Source: Marinimicrobium sp038419845 | GTDB lineage: Bacteria; Pseudomonadota; Gammaproteobacteria; Pseudomonadales; Cellvibrionaceae | Direction: 5' to 3' | Length of the DNA stretch: 64,000 bases | NCBI RefSeq assembly: GCF_038419845.1 | Contig: NZ_JBCAQT010000003.1 | Location: 124,001 to 188,000 of the forward strand | In this document: positions 26,961-35,007 of the stretch, in pieces | Position numbering within the stretch: the stretch's first letter is position 1 | How the letters are laid out: every line of letters begins with the position of its first letter | Position numbers and translations under genes: made by a program | The notes under the pieces: generated by a model | What the model was told of the DNA's origin: nothing | What the model saw: only the letters and a program-made list of their open reading frames with translations | The model's database searches: none

Positions 26961-28370
26961 ATGAACCAGGACATTCTGCGAATGACCGCTGTGCAGTTGC
27001 TTCAGCAGTTCCGGGATAAAACTCTCTCACCCGTGGACGTGGCGACGGAGATGCTCGATCAGATCGAGCGGGTCGACACGGTGACCAATGGTTTTTGTCT
27101 GGTGGACCGGGAGACCACTCTGTCCCTGGCACGGGAATCGGAGCAACGTTATCAGCAGGGGCAGACGCAGGGGCTGCTGGACGGCGTGCCTGTCGCAGTG
27201 AAAGACGTGTTTCTCACGCCCATGTGGCCCACCCTCAAAGGTTCGAAAACCGTTGATCCCAAATCGACGCTGGACAAATCGGCGCCGGCAACCGCCGCCC
27301 TGGCTCGACACGGTTATGTGCCCATCGGCAAGACCACAACGCCCGAGTTTGGCTGGAAAGGGGTCACCGACAATCCCACCGATGGGGTGACCAATAATCC
27401 CTGGGACCCGGCGCGAACCGCCGGCGGCTCCAGCGGCGGCAGCGGGGTCGCGGTCGCGCTGGGGATGGCGCCTCTGGCGCTGGGCACCGATGCGGGCGGC
27501 TCCATTCGCATTCCCGCTTCTTTCTGTGGCATCGTCGGGTTCAAAGCCTCCTTTGGTGAAGTGCCACACTGGCCCGCCAGCCCCTTTGGTACATTGGCGC
27601 ATCCCGGTCCCATGACCCGGACCGTCGATGACTGCGCTCTGATGATGAATGTCCTGTCCGAAAATGATCACAGGGATACCTATGCCATTCCGCGGCGCCA
27701 CATCGACTACACGGCCAATCTCGGGCGCAGCATCAAGGGCCTGAAAATCGCCTACAGCCCCAACCTGGGTTATGTGGATGTCGATCCCGAGGTTGAAGAA
27801 GCCGTGGCGGCTTCGGTTGAAGTCTTCAGAGAGTTGGGAGCGGAAGTCTTCCGGGTGGATCCCGGTTTCAGTGATCCACTGCCGGCGTTCGGGCATCTGT
27901 TCTACAGCGGCGTGGCCAACGCCATCCGTGAGCTGGGCAGCCGCAAACGGGACCAGATGGATCCGGAGCTGGTCAAAGTGGGCACCAAAGCGAGCCGCTT
28001 GACCATGCTCGATTATATGGGGGCAGTAAATGAGTCCATGGCGCTGCGCGAGCGCATGGCGCACTTCCATCAGAAGTACGATCTGTTGTTGACTCCGACG
28101 CTTCCGATCACCGCCTTCAAAACCGGCCGGGAAGTGCCCGAAGACTGGCCCCACACCCGTTGGCCGACCTGGACACCCTTTACCTATCCGTTCAATATGA
28201 CCGGACAGCCGGCCCTGTCGGTGCCCTGCGGATTTGACAGCCAGGGTCTGCCGATCGGGTTACAACTGGTGGGCGCGCGCTTCAATGACGCCCTGGTGCT
28301 GCAGGCTGGTCATGCCTACCAACAGGCGAATGATCTGACCGACCGACGCCCCGGTCTGATGCAGCTATGA
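26961..28370 (+). CDS. amidase signature family hydrolase
   Basis: The 469-residue protein has a complete Ser-cisSer-Lys triad: Lys81 (VAVKDVF), Ser157 (GGSSGGSG) and nucleophile Ser181 (GTDAGGSIRIP). The spacing of 24 between the serines is the family norm. It should hydrolyse a carboxylic amide, releasing ammonia or an amine. It is not GatA: it lies in a catabolic operon, lacks a gatB/gatC context, and its GSKTVDPKSTLDKSAPA segment is of the small-molecule amidase type. Spacing to the neighbouring genes is 23 and 76 bases. The amide substrate would define the pathway and is unknown. Confidence 0.88.
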   Translation: MNQDILRMTAVQLLQQFRDKTLSPVDVATEMLDQIERVDTVTNGFCLVDRETTLSLARESEQRYQQGQTQGLLDGVPVAVKDVFLTPMWPTLKGSKTVDPKSTLDKSAPATAALARHGYVPIGKTTTPEFGWKGVTDNPTDGVTNNPWDPARTAGGSSGGSGVAVALGMAPLALGTDAGGSIRIPASFCGIVGFKASFGEVPHWPASPFGTLAHPGPMTRTVDDCALMMNVLSENDHRDTYAIPRRHIDYTANLGRSIKGLKIAYSPNLGYVDVDPEVEEAVAASVEVFRELGAEVFRVDPGFSDPLPAFGHLFYSGVANAIRELGSRKRDQMDPELVKVGTKASRLTMLDYMGAVNESMALRERMAHFHQKYDLLLTPTLPITAFKTGREVPEDWPHTRWPTWTPFTYPFNMTGQPALSVPCGFDSQGLPIGLQLVGARFNDALVLQAGHAYQQANDLTDRRPGLMQL

Positions 28371-28446
28371 TTGACAAGAGAACGATTGACGCTGGTAACC
28401 CCGCGTCGCCCAGCAATACGCCACGAAGTAATACGGGAGTGCTGTC

Positions 28447-29652
28447 ATGCCACTGAGCAACATGGATTTCGAATTCTACGAGTCCGAAGATCCCATCTGG
28501 AATCCGGCGCTCATGACCATTCCCATTCCGGGTATCCGCAAAATGGTGAATCTGGCCTCCACACTGGACGATGTCGTTCATCTGTCCATTGGCCAGCCGG
28601 ACCTGCCGACACCCCAGAATGTGATCAACGCCGCGACCGAAGCGTTGCAGCGCGGCCAGACCGGCTACACCATGGATGCGGGGCTGCCGGAGCTGTTGGA
28701 ATCGCTGGCCATTTATTATGGCGAGCGGTACCAGCGCACGCTGAGCCCGGAAAATATCATGATCACCACCGGGGCCACCGAAGCGCTCTATCTCGCGTTG
28801 ACGGCCGTGTCGGCTCCGGGACGGCACTTTATCGTGCCCGACCCGGCGTTCATGCTCTATTCTCCGCTGATTCGCATGAATGGTGGGGAAGTGACTGAAA
28901 TTCCCACCCGGGCGGAGAACAACCACCAGCTCGACCCCTACGAAGTGATTGACGCAATTGAGCCCCACACCTACGGCATTGTGCTCAACTCACCCAGCAA
29001 CCCCACGGGAACTGTTTACCCGAAGGAAACCCTGGATATCATTATCGAGGAGGCGGCTTACCGTGGGATTCAGATCATCAGCGACGAGGTGTATGACCAC
29101 CTGATTTACGACGGTCAGACCTACCCCTCGGTATTGGCCTCCTGCACTGACCTGGACCACGTAATGGTGGTCAGCAGTTTTTCCAAAACCTACAGCATGG
29201 CCGGTATGCGTATTGGCTGGCTGATCGGCAGTCAGGGCGCGATCAAAAAGTTGCGCCGCTACCACATGTTCACCACCACCGTGGCCAATACGCCCTGTCA
29301 GTGGGCGGGGGTTGAGGCGTTGCACGGAAGCAACGATTTTATCAATTACATGTTGGCGGAATACACCAAGCGGCGGGACCGGTTGGTCGAGCTGGTGGAG
29401 AAAACTCCGCATTTGACCGGCTATAAACCGGAAGGCGCTTTTTACCTGTTTCCCTCTCTGCCGGAGGGAGCCAACGGCACGAACGTAGCCCTGCGTCTGC
29501 TGAAGGAGACCGGTGTGTGCACCATTCCCGGGGAGACCTTTGGCAGCAGTTGTGCCAACTCCCTGCGCCTGAGTTACTCCACCTCCATGGACAATATCGA
29601 AAAGGCGTTCGAGCGCATCATCCCCTGGATGGAACAGCAGGACTTTGATTGA
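28447..29652 (+). CDS. class I/II pyridoxal-phosphate aminotransferase
   Basis: The 401-residue fold-type I enzyme has LSIGQPDLPTP, the PLP-phosphate region TGATEALYLAL, NSPSNPTGTV, Asp213 in SDEVYDHLIY and Lys247 in SSFSKTYSMAGMRIGW. It belongs to the AspC/PatA-like subgroup that transaminates aspartate, aromatic or other L-amino acids with 2-oxoglutarate. It closes the operon begun by gabD and ends 27 bases before the convergent dbpA gene. Two different aminotransferases in one operon suggest a substrate carrying both an alpha- and a terminal amino group, or two successive amine steps. Confidence 0.87.
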   Translation: MPLSNMDFEFYESEDPIWNPALMTIPIPGIRKMVNLASTLDDVVHLSIGQPDLPTPQNVINAATEALQRGQTGYTMDAGLPELLESLAIYYGERYQRTLSPENIMITTGATEALYLALTAVSAPGRHFIVPDPAFMLYSPLIRMNGGEVTEIPTRAENNHQLDPYEVIDAIEPHTYGIVLNSPSNPTGTVYPKETLDIIIEEAAYRGIQIISDEVYDHLIYDGQTYPSVLASCTDLDHVMVVSSFSKTYSMAGMRIGWLIGSQGAIKKLRRYHMFTTTVANTPCQWAGVEALHGSNDFINYMLAEYTKRRDRLVELVEKTPHLTGYKPEGAFYLFPSLPEGANGTNVALRLLKETGVCTIPGETFGSSCANSLRLSYSTSMDNIEKAFERIIPWMEQQDFD

Positions 29653-29679
29653 CTCTGTGGCGATTGACCGGGTGGAGCA

Positions 29680-31053
29680 CTAAAGCAGGCGCGCCCGAAA
29701 CTGGCGACCCTTGAGTTTGCCCTTGTTGATCAGATCCAGCGCCGTGCGCGCCTGCGGCCGCCTGACGGCGACGTAAGTGCGCATGTCCTGAAGATGGATC
29801 TTGCCCACCTCGCTGCCCTGCAAGCCTCCCGGTGCGGTCAGCGCGCCGAGAATATCCCCCCGGCGGACTTTCTGTTTTTTGCCGCCGTCTATCTGCAGCG
29901 TGGCCATGGAGGCCTTGTAACCGGGTTGTTGCAGCAGGGAAGCATCGGGCAGAGCCGTGGGTGTGACTCTTCCCTGTGAATCCAGCCGCTCCAGCTTGAA
30001 CTGCTCTTTCTCTTCGTACAGGGTAATGGCCTTGCCGCTGTGCCCGGCACGGCCGGTGCGACCCACCCGGTGGGTGTGGACCGCGCGGTCGCGCGCAATT
30101 TCATAGTTGATGACCAGATCCACCGCGTCAATATCCAGGCCGCGGGCGGCCACATCCGTGGCCACCAGAACCGAAGCGCTTTTGTTAGCGAACATGACCA
30201 TGGTCTGGTCCCTCTCGCGCTGCTCCAGGTCGCCGTGCAACGCCAGGGTATTGAGCCCCGCCTGGTTGAGTGCGCTGGTCAGCTCCTTCACCGCTTTTTT
30301 GGTATTGCAGAATACCAGCGCCGAGTCGGGTCGGTGGTGCAGCAGCAACAGGCGCACGGCCTCTGTTCGGGGACGATTGTTGACCGGGCAGAACAGCTGC
30401 TCAATGCTGGTGTCGTCGTGAGGCTCTTCCACGGTAATGCGAACCGGCGAGCTCATGATGCGACGGGCGATGGTCTCTATCGAGTCCGGGAAGGTTGCGC
30501 TGAACAATAGATTCTGGCGGGTGCGAGGGAGATAACTCACGATCGTATCCAACACCTCCTCAAAGCCCATGTCCAGCATGCGGTCCGCTTCATCCAGCAC
30601 GAGCGTGTTGACCTGACGCAGCGTCAGAGTCTCCTTGCGCAGATGGTCTTCGATCCGGCCCGGCGTACCGACCACGATGTGCGCCCCGTGCTCGAGCGAG
30701 CCCACCTGCGGGCCAAAAGGCGAGCCTCCGCACAGTGTCAACACCTTGATGTTGGGCAGGGTGCGCGCGAGTTTGCGTATCTCTCCGGCCACCTGATCCG
30801 CCAGCTCCCGCGTGGGGCACAGGACCAGCGACTGCACCGCAAAGCTCCTGATTCGCAGCCTGTGCAATACCCCCAGGGCAAACGCGGCGGTTTTGCCCGA
30901 GCCGGTTTTGGCCTGGGCAATCACGTCCTCTCCGGCGAGGATCGGCGGCAGACTCTGGGCCTGTATCGGTGTCATTCGGTGGTACTGCAAAGAGGACAGG
31001 TTCTCGAGCAGGGCAGGATCCAGGGGCAGTGATGAAAAGTCGGTATTATTCAC
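29680..31053 (-). CDS. dbpA: ATP-dependent RNA helicase DbpA
   Basis: This 457-residue DEAD-box helicase has the Q motif (HRMTPIQAQSLP), AKTGSGKTAAF (Walker A), VLDEADRML, SAT in FSATFP, and HRVGRTGRAGHSG. The C-terminal domain (residues of about 385-457, ATLQIDGGKKQKVRRGDILGAL) is the DbpA RNA-recognition domain that binds hairpin 92 of 23S rRNA. It should act in late 50S subunit assembly. It is a single gene, convergent with the aminotransferase on one side and divergent from the solute-binding-like gene on the other. Confidence 0.95.
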   Translation of the reverse strand: MNNTDFSSLPLDPALLENLSSLQYHRMTPIQAQSLPPILAGEDVIAQAKTGSGKTAAFALGVLHRLRIRSFAVQSLVLCPTRELADQVAGEIRKLARTLPNIKVLTLCGGSPFGPQVGSLEHGAHIVVGTPGRIEDHLRKETLTLRQVNTLVLDEADRMLDMGFEEVLDTIVSYLPRTRQNLLFSATFPDSIETIARRIMSSPVRITVEEPHDDTSIEQLFCPVNNRPRTEAVRLLLLHHRPDSALVFCNTKKAVKELTSALNQAGLNTLALHGDLEQRERDQTMVMFANKSASVLVATDVAARGLDIDAVDLVINYEIARDRAVHTHRVGRTGRAGHSGKAITLYEEKEQFKLERLDSQGRVTPTALPDASLLQQPGYKASMATLQIDGGKKQKVRRGDILGALTAPGGLQGSEVGKIHLQDMRTYVAVRRPQARTALDLINKGKLKGRQFRARLL

Positions 31054-31224
31054 GGGAGCTCTCGGTATTGACTGGCAACAGAAGGGGCGGTTGTCGTGAA
31101 CCGGATTCTACGGGTTTACGGCCGGATTCGCGAGTAAAACCCCCTGCATGAATAGCGCCTCGGCGTCTGCGGGAATGCTTCTGTGCCTGGTGGTCGGTGG
31201 TTGGTTGGCATCCTCTCTATTCGA

Positions 31225-31253
31225 TTGCGCTCCGCATTCGGGTAGGCTATTGT
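31225..31253 (+). promoter_or_regulatory. possible sigma-70 promoter for the solute-binding-like gene
   Basis: TTGCGC (31225-31230) and TATTGT (31248-31253) are separated by 17 bases and lie about 60 bases before the ATG at 31312. Both hexamers are only partial matches. The remainder of the 258-base gap 31054-31311 shows no other feature I would defend. Confidence 0.3.
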
Positions 31254-31311
31254 ATTGTCATACGATTAAAAAGACAGTGCTAATAACTAACGCTTGGAAA
31301 TCATCCCCTTT

Positions 31312-32205
31312 ATGCCTAAATACGTTATAAAGAGTCGCCTGATTTCGGGAGTTCTCCTGCTTTGGGCTCTCGCCGGGGGCGCGTGGGCGCAGGAAGCGGT
31401 TGCGAGCGAAGAAGAGGTAATGGTCATCCGCTATCCGGCGCTGGGTGAGGAGTATGGTCAAATCCAGACCGATTACTTTCTGGAGCTGCTTAATCTTGCG
31501 CTTTCCCGCTCGGGCAAAGTCTATCGTCTTGAGCCGGTGATCATGTCAGAATTCCGCGAAAGCCGAAGCGTGATGTCGGTGGCCAAGGGGATGTACGATG
31601 TCCATTGGATGAATACCAACGAGCGTCGCGAGTCGGTTTTGCGACCGATACGGATTCCTCTGTATAAAGGCCTGATTGGCTGGCGCCTTCTGATGATTCG
31701 CGACGGTGACCAGGCGCGTTTTGCGACTCTGGATGGTCTCGAGCCATTGAAGTCGCTGAAAACCGTCCAGGGGCATGATTGGCCGGATACCAATGTGCTC
31801 CTTCACAACGGTTTTAATGTTGTCCGCTCGGCCAGTTGGGAGGGCATGTTCAAAATGCTTTACGCCGGTCGGGTGGACTACTTTCCGCGCTCGGCCCTGG
31901 AGGTCTGGGACGAAGTGGAAGCCTTCTCCGAGCTTGATTTTTCGGTCGATCAATCGCTCGCTCTGGTGTACCCTTCGGCCTATTACTTTTTTGTCAATCG
32001 CGCCAACCGGGAGGTCGCCGAAGCCATAGAGCGGGGCCTTGATCGTGCGATTGAGGATGGCTCGTTCGACGAATTGTTCCTGTCATACCATGGAGAGTCC
32101 ATCCGTCGAGCGAAGCTGGACCAGCGCAAGATTCTGCGGATCGATAATCCCATGATGACACCGCAGACACCACTGGATCGTGAGGAGCTCTGGTACCAGC
32201 CGTGA
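31312..32205 (+). CDS. periplasmic solute-binding-like protein (SBP family 3-like)
   Basis: The 297-residue product starts with a signal peptide (LISGVLLLWALAGGAWAQ, cleavage after about residue 27). It then resembles the family 3 periplasmic binding fold: an opening strand VMVIRYPALG, a middle lobe GWRLLMIRDGD, and the late NREVAEAIERGLDRAIEDGSFDELF helix usual in these proteins. No permease or ATPase genes are nearby, so it may be an orphan sensor or receptor rather than a transporter part. I chose the ATG at 31312; the frame is open from a TTG 18 bases upstream. The stop overlaps the next gene's GTG. Confidence 0.7.
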   Translation: MPKYVIKSRLISGVLLLWALAGGAWAQEAVASEEEVMVIRYPALGEEYGQIQTDYFLELLNLALSRSGKVYRLEPVIMSEFRESRSVMSVAKGMYDVHWMNTNERRESVLRPIRIPLYKGLIGWRLLMIRDGDQARFATLDGLEPLKSLKTVQGHDWPDTNVLLHNGFNVVRSASWEGMFKMLYAGRVDYFPRSALEVWDEVEAFSELDFSVDQSLALVYPSAYYFFVNRANREVAEAIERGLDRAIEDGSFDELFLSYHGESIRRAKLDQRKILRIDNPMMTPQTPLDREELWYQP

Positions 32206-32423
32206 ACGCTGTTTTTGTCAATCTGTCCATTTCTCCGGACGAATACCAACGCTGGTACCAGGGCAGTGCCCAGAACGTTCTGGCCTATACGGTCGATGGC
32301 CGCAGCGTCCGCTTTCCCGCTCCGATTCTGCGTCAATTTGTCACCCGACAGGGCATTCGTGGGCGCTTCAAAATCGCCTTTGACCAGCACAACCGCTTCC
32401 AGTCCATTGAAAAAATCGACTAG
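32202..32423 (+). CDS. DUF2835 family protein
   Basis: The 73-residue protein matches DUF2835 (PilZ-like small proteins of gammaproteobacteria): ISPDEYQRWYQGSAQNVLAY, then DGRSVRFPAPILRQFVTRQG, then GRFKIAFDQHNRFQSIEK. The function is unknown. The start is a GTG that overlaps the preceding TGA (GTGA), indicating coupled translation with the solute-binding-like gene. Confidence 0.88.
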   Translation: MNAVFVNLSISPDEYQRWYQGSAQNVLAYTVDGRSVRFPAPILRQFVTRQGIRGRFKIAFDQHNRFQSIEKID

Positions 32424-32471
32424 AAAGCGCAAATCCAGTATCCTTTGACCATTGTTTACGTATTGAAAGGA

Positions 32472-32507
32472 CCTGCAAGTCCCGGCCCCTGTCCCGGGAC
32501 TTGCAGG
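32472..32507. promoter_or_regulatory. perfect 14-bp hairpin in the pyrD leader
   Basis: CCTGCAAGTCCCGG (32472-32485) and its exact complement (32494-32507) enclose an 8-base loop, ending 33 bases before the pyrD ATG and 48 bases after the DUF2835 stop. There is no T-run, so it is not a typical terminator; a leader structure that controls pyrD or separates the two genes is possible. Confidence 0.6.
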
Positions 32508-32540
32508 CCAATTGGTCCCGCCAGGCTAGGTAGCACTCGC

Positions 32541-33557
32541 ATGTATTCCCTGATCCGCAAAGCCCTGTTTCAACTCGACCCGGAAACCGCCCATCACATT
32601 TCCCTCGATTGGCTCGGGGCGGCCGAGCGTTTGAAACTGCTGGGCCTGATCCGATCCAGACCCTCCTTCAGTCCACTGGAGGTGATGGGGCTACGCTTCT
32701 CCAACGCCCTGGGTCTGGCGGCGGGACTGGACAAGAACGGCGACTACTTCAACGCCCTGGGCGGTCTCGGTTTTGGCTCTGTGGAGATCGGGACGGTCAC
32801 GCCCCGGCCGCAACCGGGCAATCCCAAACCGCGCCTGTTCCGACTCCCCGAGCGCGAAGCAATCATCAACCGGATGGGTTTCAACAACAAAGGCGTGGAC
32901 TACCTGGTAGAGCGGGTCAAGCGGCGACGCTACACCGGGATACTGGGGATCAATATTGGCAAGAATGCCACCACACCACTGGAAAATGCGGTTGATGATT
33001 ATCTGGTGTGTCTGCAGAAGGTTTACGCGCATGCCGAGTACATCACATTCAATATTTCTTCGCCCAACACTCCGGGGCTTCGGGATCTGCAGTTTGGCGA
33101 CAGTCTCAGCCGTATGCTGGAACGACTGAAAGCCGAGCAGCAGGATCGCTATCAGGCCGAGGGGCGCTATGTGCCTCTGGTGGTCAAGATCGCTCCGGAT
33201 ATGGACGACGCCGCGATTGAGCAGGTGGCCGGTGTGCTGGTAGAGCAGGGTATGGACGGGGTGATTGCCACCAATACCACGATTGGTCGCGAGGGCGTTG
33301 AGTCGCTGCCGCACAGTGAAGAGGCGGGAGGCCTCAGCGGGTTGCCGGTGCGTGAGAAGAGCACCCGTATGGTATCGGCCCTGCGGGAACACCTGAAAGA
33401 CCAGTTGCCCATTATCGGTGTTGGCGGGGTCAGCGATGGGCCCAGTGCGCGGGAAAAAATCGAGGCGGGCGCCCGCCTGGTTCAGACCTACACGGGCTTT
33501 ATCTATCGAGGACCGTCACTGGTCGGCGAGGTCACTCGGGCGCTGTCCACGCGCTGA
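32541..33557 (+). CDS. pyrD: dihydroorotate dehydrogenase (quinone), class 2
   Basis: PyrD oxidises dihydroorotate to orotate in pyrimidine synthesis and passes electrons to membrane quinones. The 338-residue protein starts with the membrane-associating helix MYSLIRKALFQLDPETAHH typical of class 2. It then shows AAGLDKNGDY (FMN), NRMGFNNKG, INIGKNATT, the catalytic-Ser motif FNISSPNTPGLRDLQ, NTTI, and GVGGVSDG. The ATG at 32541 gives the usual N-terminus; the frame is open further upstream through the hairpin but without homology. It lies 51 bases upstream of mgsA on the same strand. Confidence 0.97.
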   Translation: MYSLIRKALFQLDPETAHHISLDWLGAAERLKLLGLIRSRPSFSPLEVMGLRFSNALGLAAGLDKNGDYFNALGGLGFGSVEIGTVTPRPQPGNPKPRLFRLPEREAIINRMGFNNKGVDYLVERVKRRRYTGILGINIGKNATTPLENAVDDYLVCLQKVYAHAEYITFNISSPNTPGLRDLQFGDSLSRMLERLKAEQQDRYQAEGRYVPLVVKIAPDMDDAAIEQVAGVLVEQGMDGVIATNTTIGREGVESLPHSEEAGGLSGLPVREKSTRMVSALREHLKDQLPIIGVGGVSDGPSAREKIEAGARLVQTYTGFIYRGPSLVGEVTRALSTR

Positions 33558-33608
33558 CGGTACGGCTCTCCCGGCCTTTCAATAAACGCTTTGTTCGAGA
33601 GATATAAG

Positions 33609-34067
33609 ATGGAATTCAAAAACGTAACCCTGCCCGCCAAAAAAAGCATTGCTCTGGTGGCTCACGATAACAAGAAAAAAGATCTGGTGGCCTGGTGTAC
33701 CAAACATCGGGAGACGTTATCGCAGCATAATCTCTATGCGACTGGCACGACGGGCACGGTCATTGGCGAGGCGACGGAGTTGCCCATTACCCGCTTGATC
33801 AGCGGCCCTCTGGGGGGCGACCAGCAGGTGGGATCGTTGATTACCGAGGGCAAAGTGGATTTTCTGATATTCTTCTGGGATCCGTTCGAGCCCATGCCTC
33901 ACGACCCGGACGTCAAGGCGTTGTTGCGCATCGCGGCGGTGTGGAATATTCCGGTGGCCTGTAATCAGATTTCGGCGGATTTTATGGTGGCCTCACCACT
34001 GTTCAACAACACCGTTGAACGCTCAATTCCCGACTACGAGCGCTATATGTCGATGCGTGCGCGCTAG
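33609..34067 (+). CDS. mgsA: methylglyoxal synthase
   Basis: MgsA converts dihydroxyacetone phosphate to methylglyoxal and phosphate, a bypass of lower glycolysis that frees phosphate. At 152 residues it has the same length as the E. coli enzyme, and the catalytic residues fall at the same numbers: Asp71 (GPLGGDQQ), His98 (MPHDPD) and Asp101. I use the ATG at 33609; an in-frame TTG lies 18 bases upstream. The gene is convergent with the SDR gene. Confidence 0.96.
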   Translation: MEFKNVTLPAKKSIALVAHDNKKKDLVAWCTKHRETLSQHNLYATGTTGTVIGEATELPITRLISGPLGGDQQVGSLITEGKVDFLIFFWDPFEPMPHDPDVKALLRIAAVWNIPVACNQISADFMVASPLFNNTVERSIPDYERYMSMRAR

Positions 34068-34068
34068 T

Positions 34069-34107
34069 TGACATGTGTCTTAAAGCTTTGGGGTAGGGGT
34101 TGGGTAC
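34069..34107. repeat. degenerate remnant of palindromic repeats
   Basis: Between the convergent mgsA and SDR stops, ACATGTGTCTTAAAGC resembles the right end of the B core and arm (ACGTGTCTTG). The following TAGGGGTTGGGTA shares AGGGGTTGGGT with the arm of element A1. No complementary partner arm is present, so this may be a decayed element or a solo half. Confidence 0.4.
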
Positions 34108-34944
34108 TCAATTGCCGGCTTTTCTCAGGAAGCGGTCCAGCTGTCGGGTGCTCAGTAGCCGTTTCAGGTAGCCCAACAGATAGGTGGGGAAGGTGACGTA
34201 GTAACGCGGCCGGGGGCGGGCGCTTTCGAGGGCTTTCTTCAGCCGTTTGTAGACGGCTTCGGGCCCCAGCGTGAAGCGCATGGCCGGGCCGGGCTTACTG
34301 AGCCGTTCTACCGAGCTCTGGTATTTTTCCCGATGACGACTGGCGTCCATGTTGATATTGCTCTGTAGAGCGCTCAATGCGTTTTTGCGAAAATCACTGG
34401 TAATGGGGCCCGGTTCAATCAGGCTGACATGGACGCCGGTTCCTTCCAGTTCCAGCCGCAGAGTGTCGGTCAGCCCTTCCAGTGCGAATTTGCTGGCGTT
34501 ATAGGCGCCGCGAAAGGGCAGGGCCGCAAAACCCAGCACTGAGCTGTTCTGCACGATGCGCCCTTCGCCATTGGCGATCATCGAGGGCAGCAGGGCGTTG
34601 GTCAATTCGGCCCAGCCGAAAAAGTTGGTTTCGAATTGCCGTCTGAGCGTGTCGCGGTTGAGGTCTTCCACGGCGCCCGGTTGTCCGTAAGCGCCATTGT
34701 TGAACAGTCCATAGAGCTTGCCCTCGCACAGTTGCAGAGTCTCCTCGACGGCTCGCTGGATACTGCCCGAGTCTGCCAGGTCCATTTGAATACAGGTGAG
34801 CCCTTCGGCCTGCAGCCGGGATACGTCGGCCAGCTTTCGGCAGCTGGCAATGACGCGATAGCCATCTTTCTGGAGTGCATGGGCGCAATAGTGGCCGATG
34901 CCGGAGGAAGCGCCGGTCACGAATAGGGTTCTGGATTGGTTCAT
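34108..34944 (-). CDS. short-chain dehydrogenase/reductase
   Basis: The 278-residue classical SDR has VTGASSGIGHYCAHAL (NAD(P) site, about 10-25), NNGAYG, the active-site Ser in QNSSVLG and the YNASKFALEG motif. A hydrophobic, basic C-terminal part (RYYVTFPTYLLGYLKRLLSTRQLDRFLRK, by position residues of about 247-275) suggests membrane contact, as in the sterol/retinol-like SDRs (SDR9C-like). The substrate is not predictable. It is a single gene, with the DUF3080 lipoprotein gene 64 bases upstream in the same direction. Confidence 0.88.
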   Translation of the reverse strand: MNQSRTLFVTGASSGIGHYCAHALQKDGYRVIASCRKLADVSRLQAEGLTCIQMDLADSGSIQRAVEETLQLCEGKLYGLFNNGAYGQPGAVEDLNRDTLRRQFETNFFGWAELTNALLPSMIANGEGRIVQNSSVLGFAALPFRGAYNASKFALEGLTDTLRLELEGTGVHVSLIEPGPITSDFRKNALSALQSNINMDASRHREKYQSSVERLSKPGPAMRFTLGPEAVYKRLKKALESARPRPRYYVTFPTYLLGYLKRLLSTRQLDRFLRKAGN

Positions 34945-35007
34945 GGTGCGGAGTATCCCTGCTGTCCGGAGTTATAAAAGTGGTCGATGGCCAGTCTAGC
35001 ACCCCGG

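Noticed and set aside
31148..31330. 60-codon frame with a hydrophobic start before the solute-binding-like gene
   Set aside because: It overlaps the start of that gene in another frame, spans the likely promoter and has no good ribosome site.
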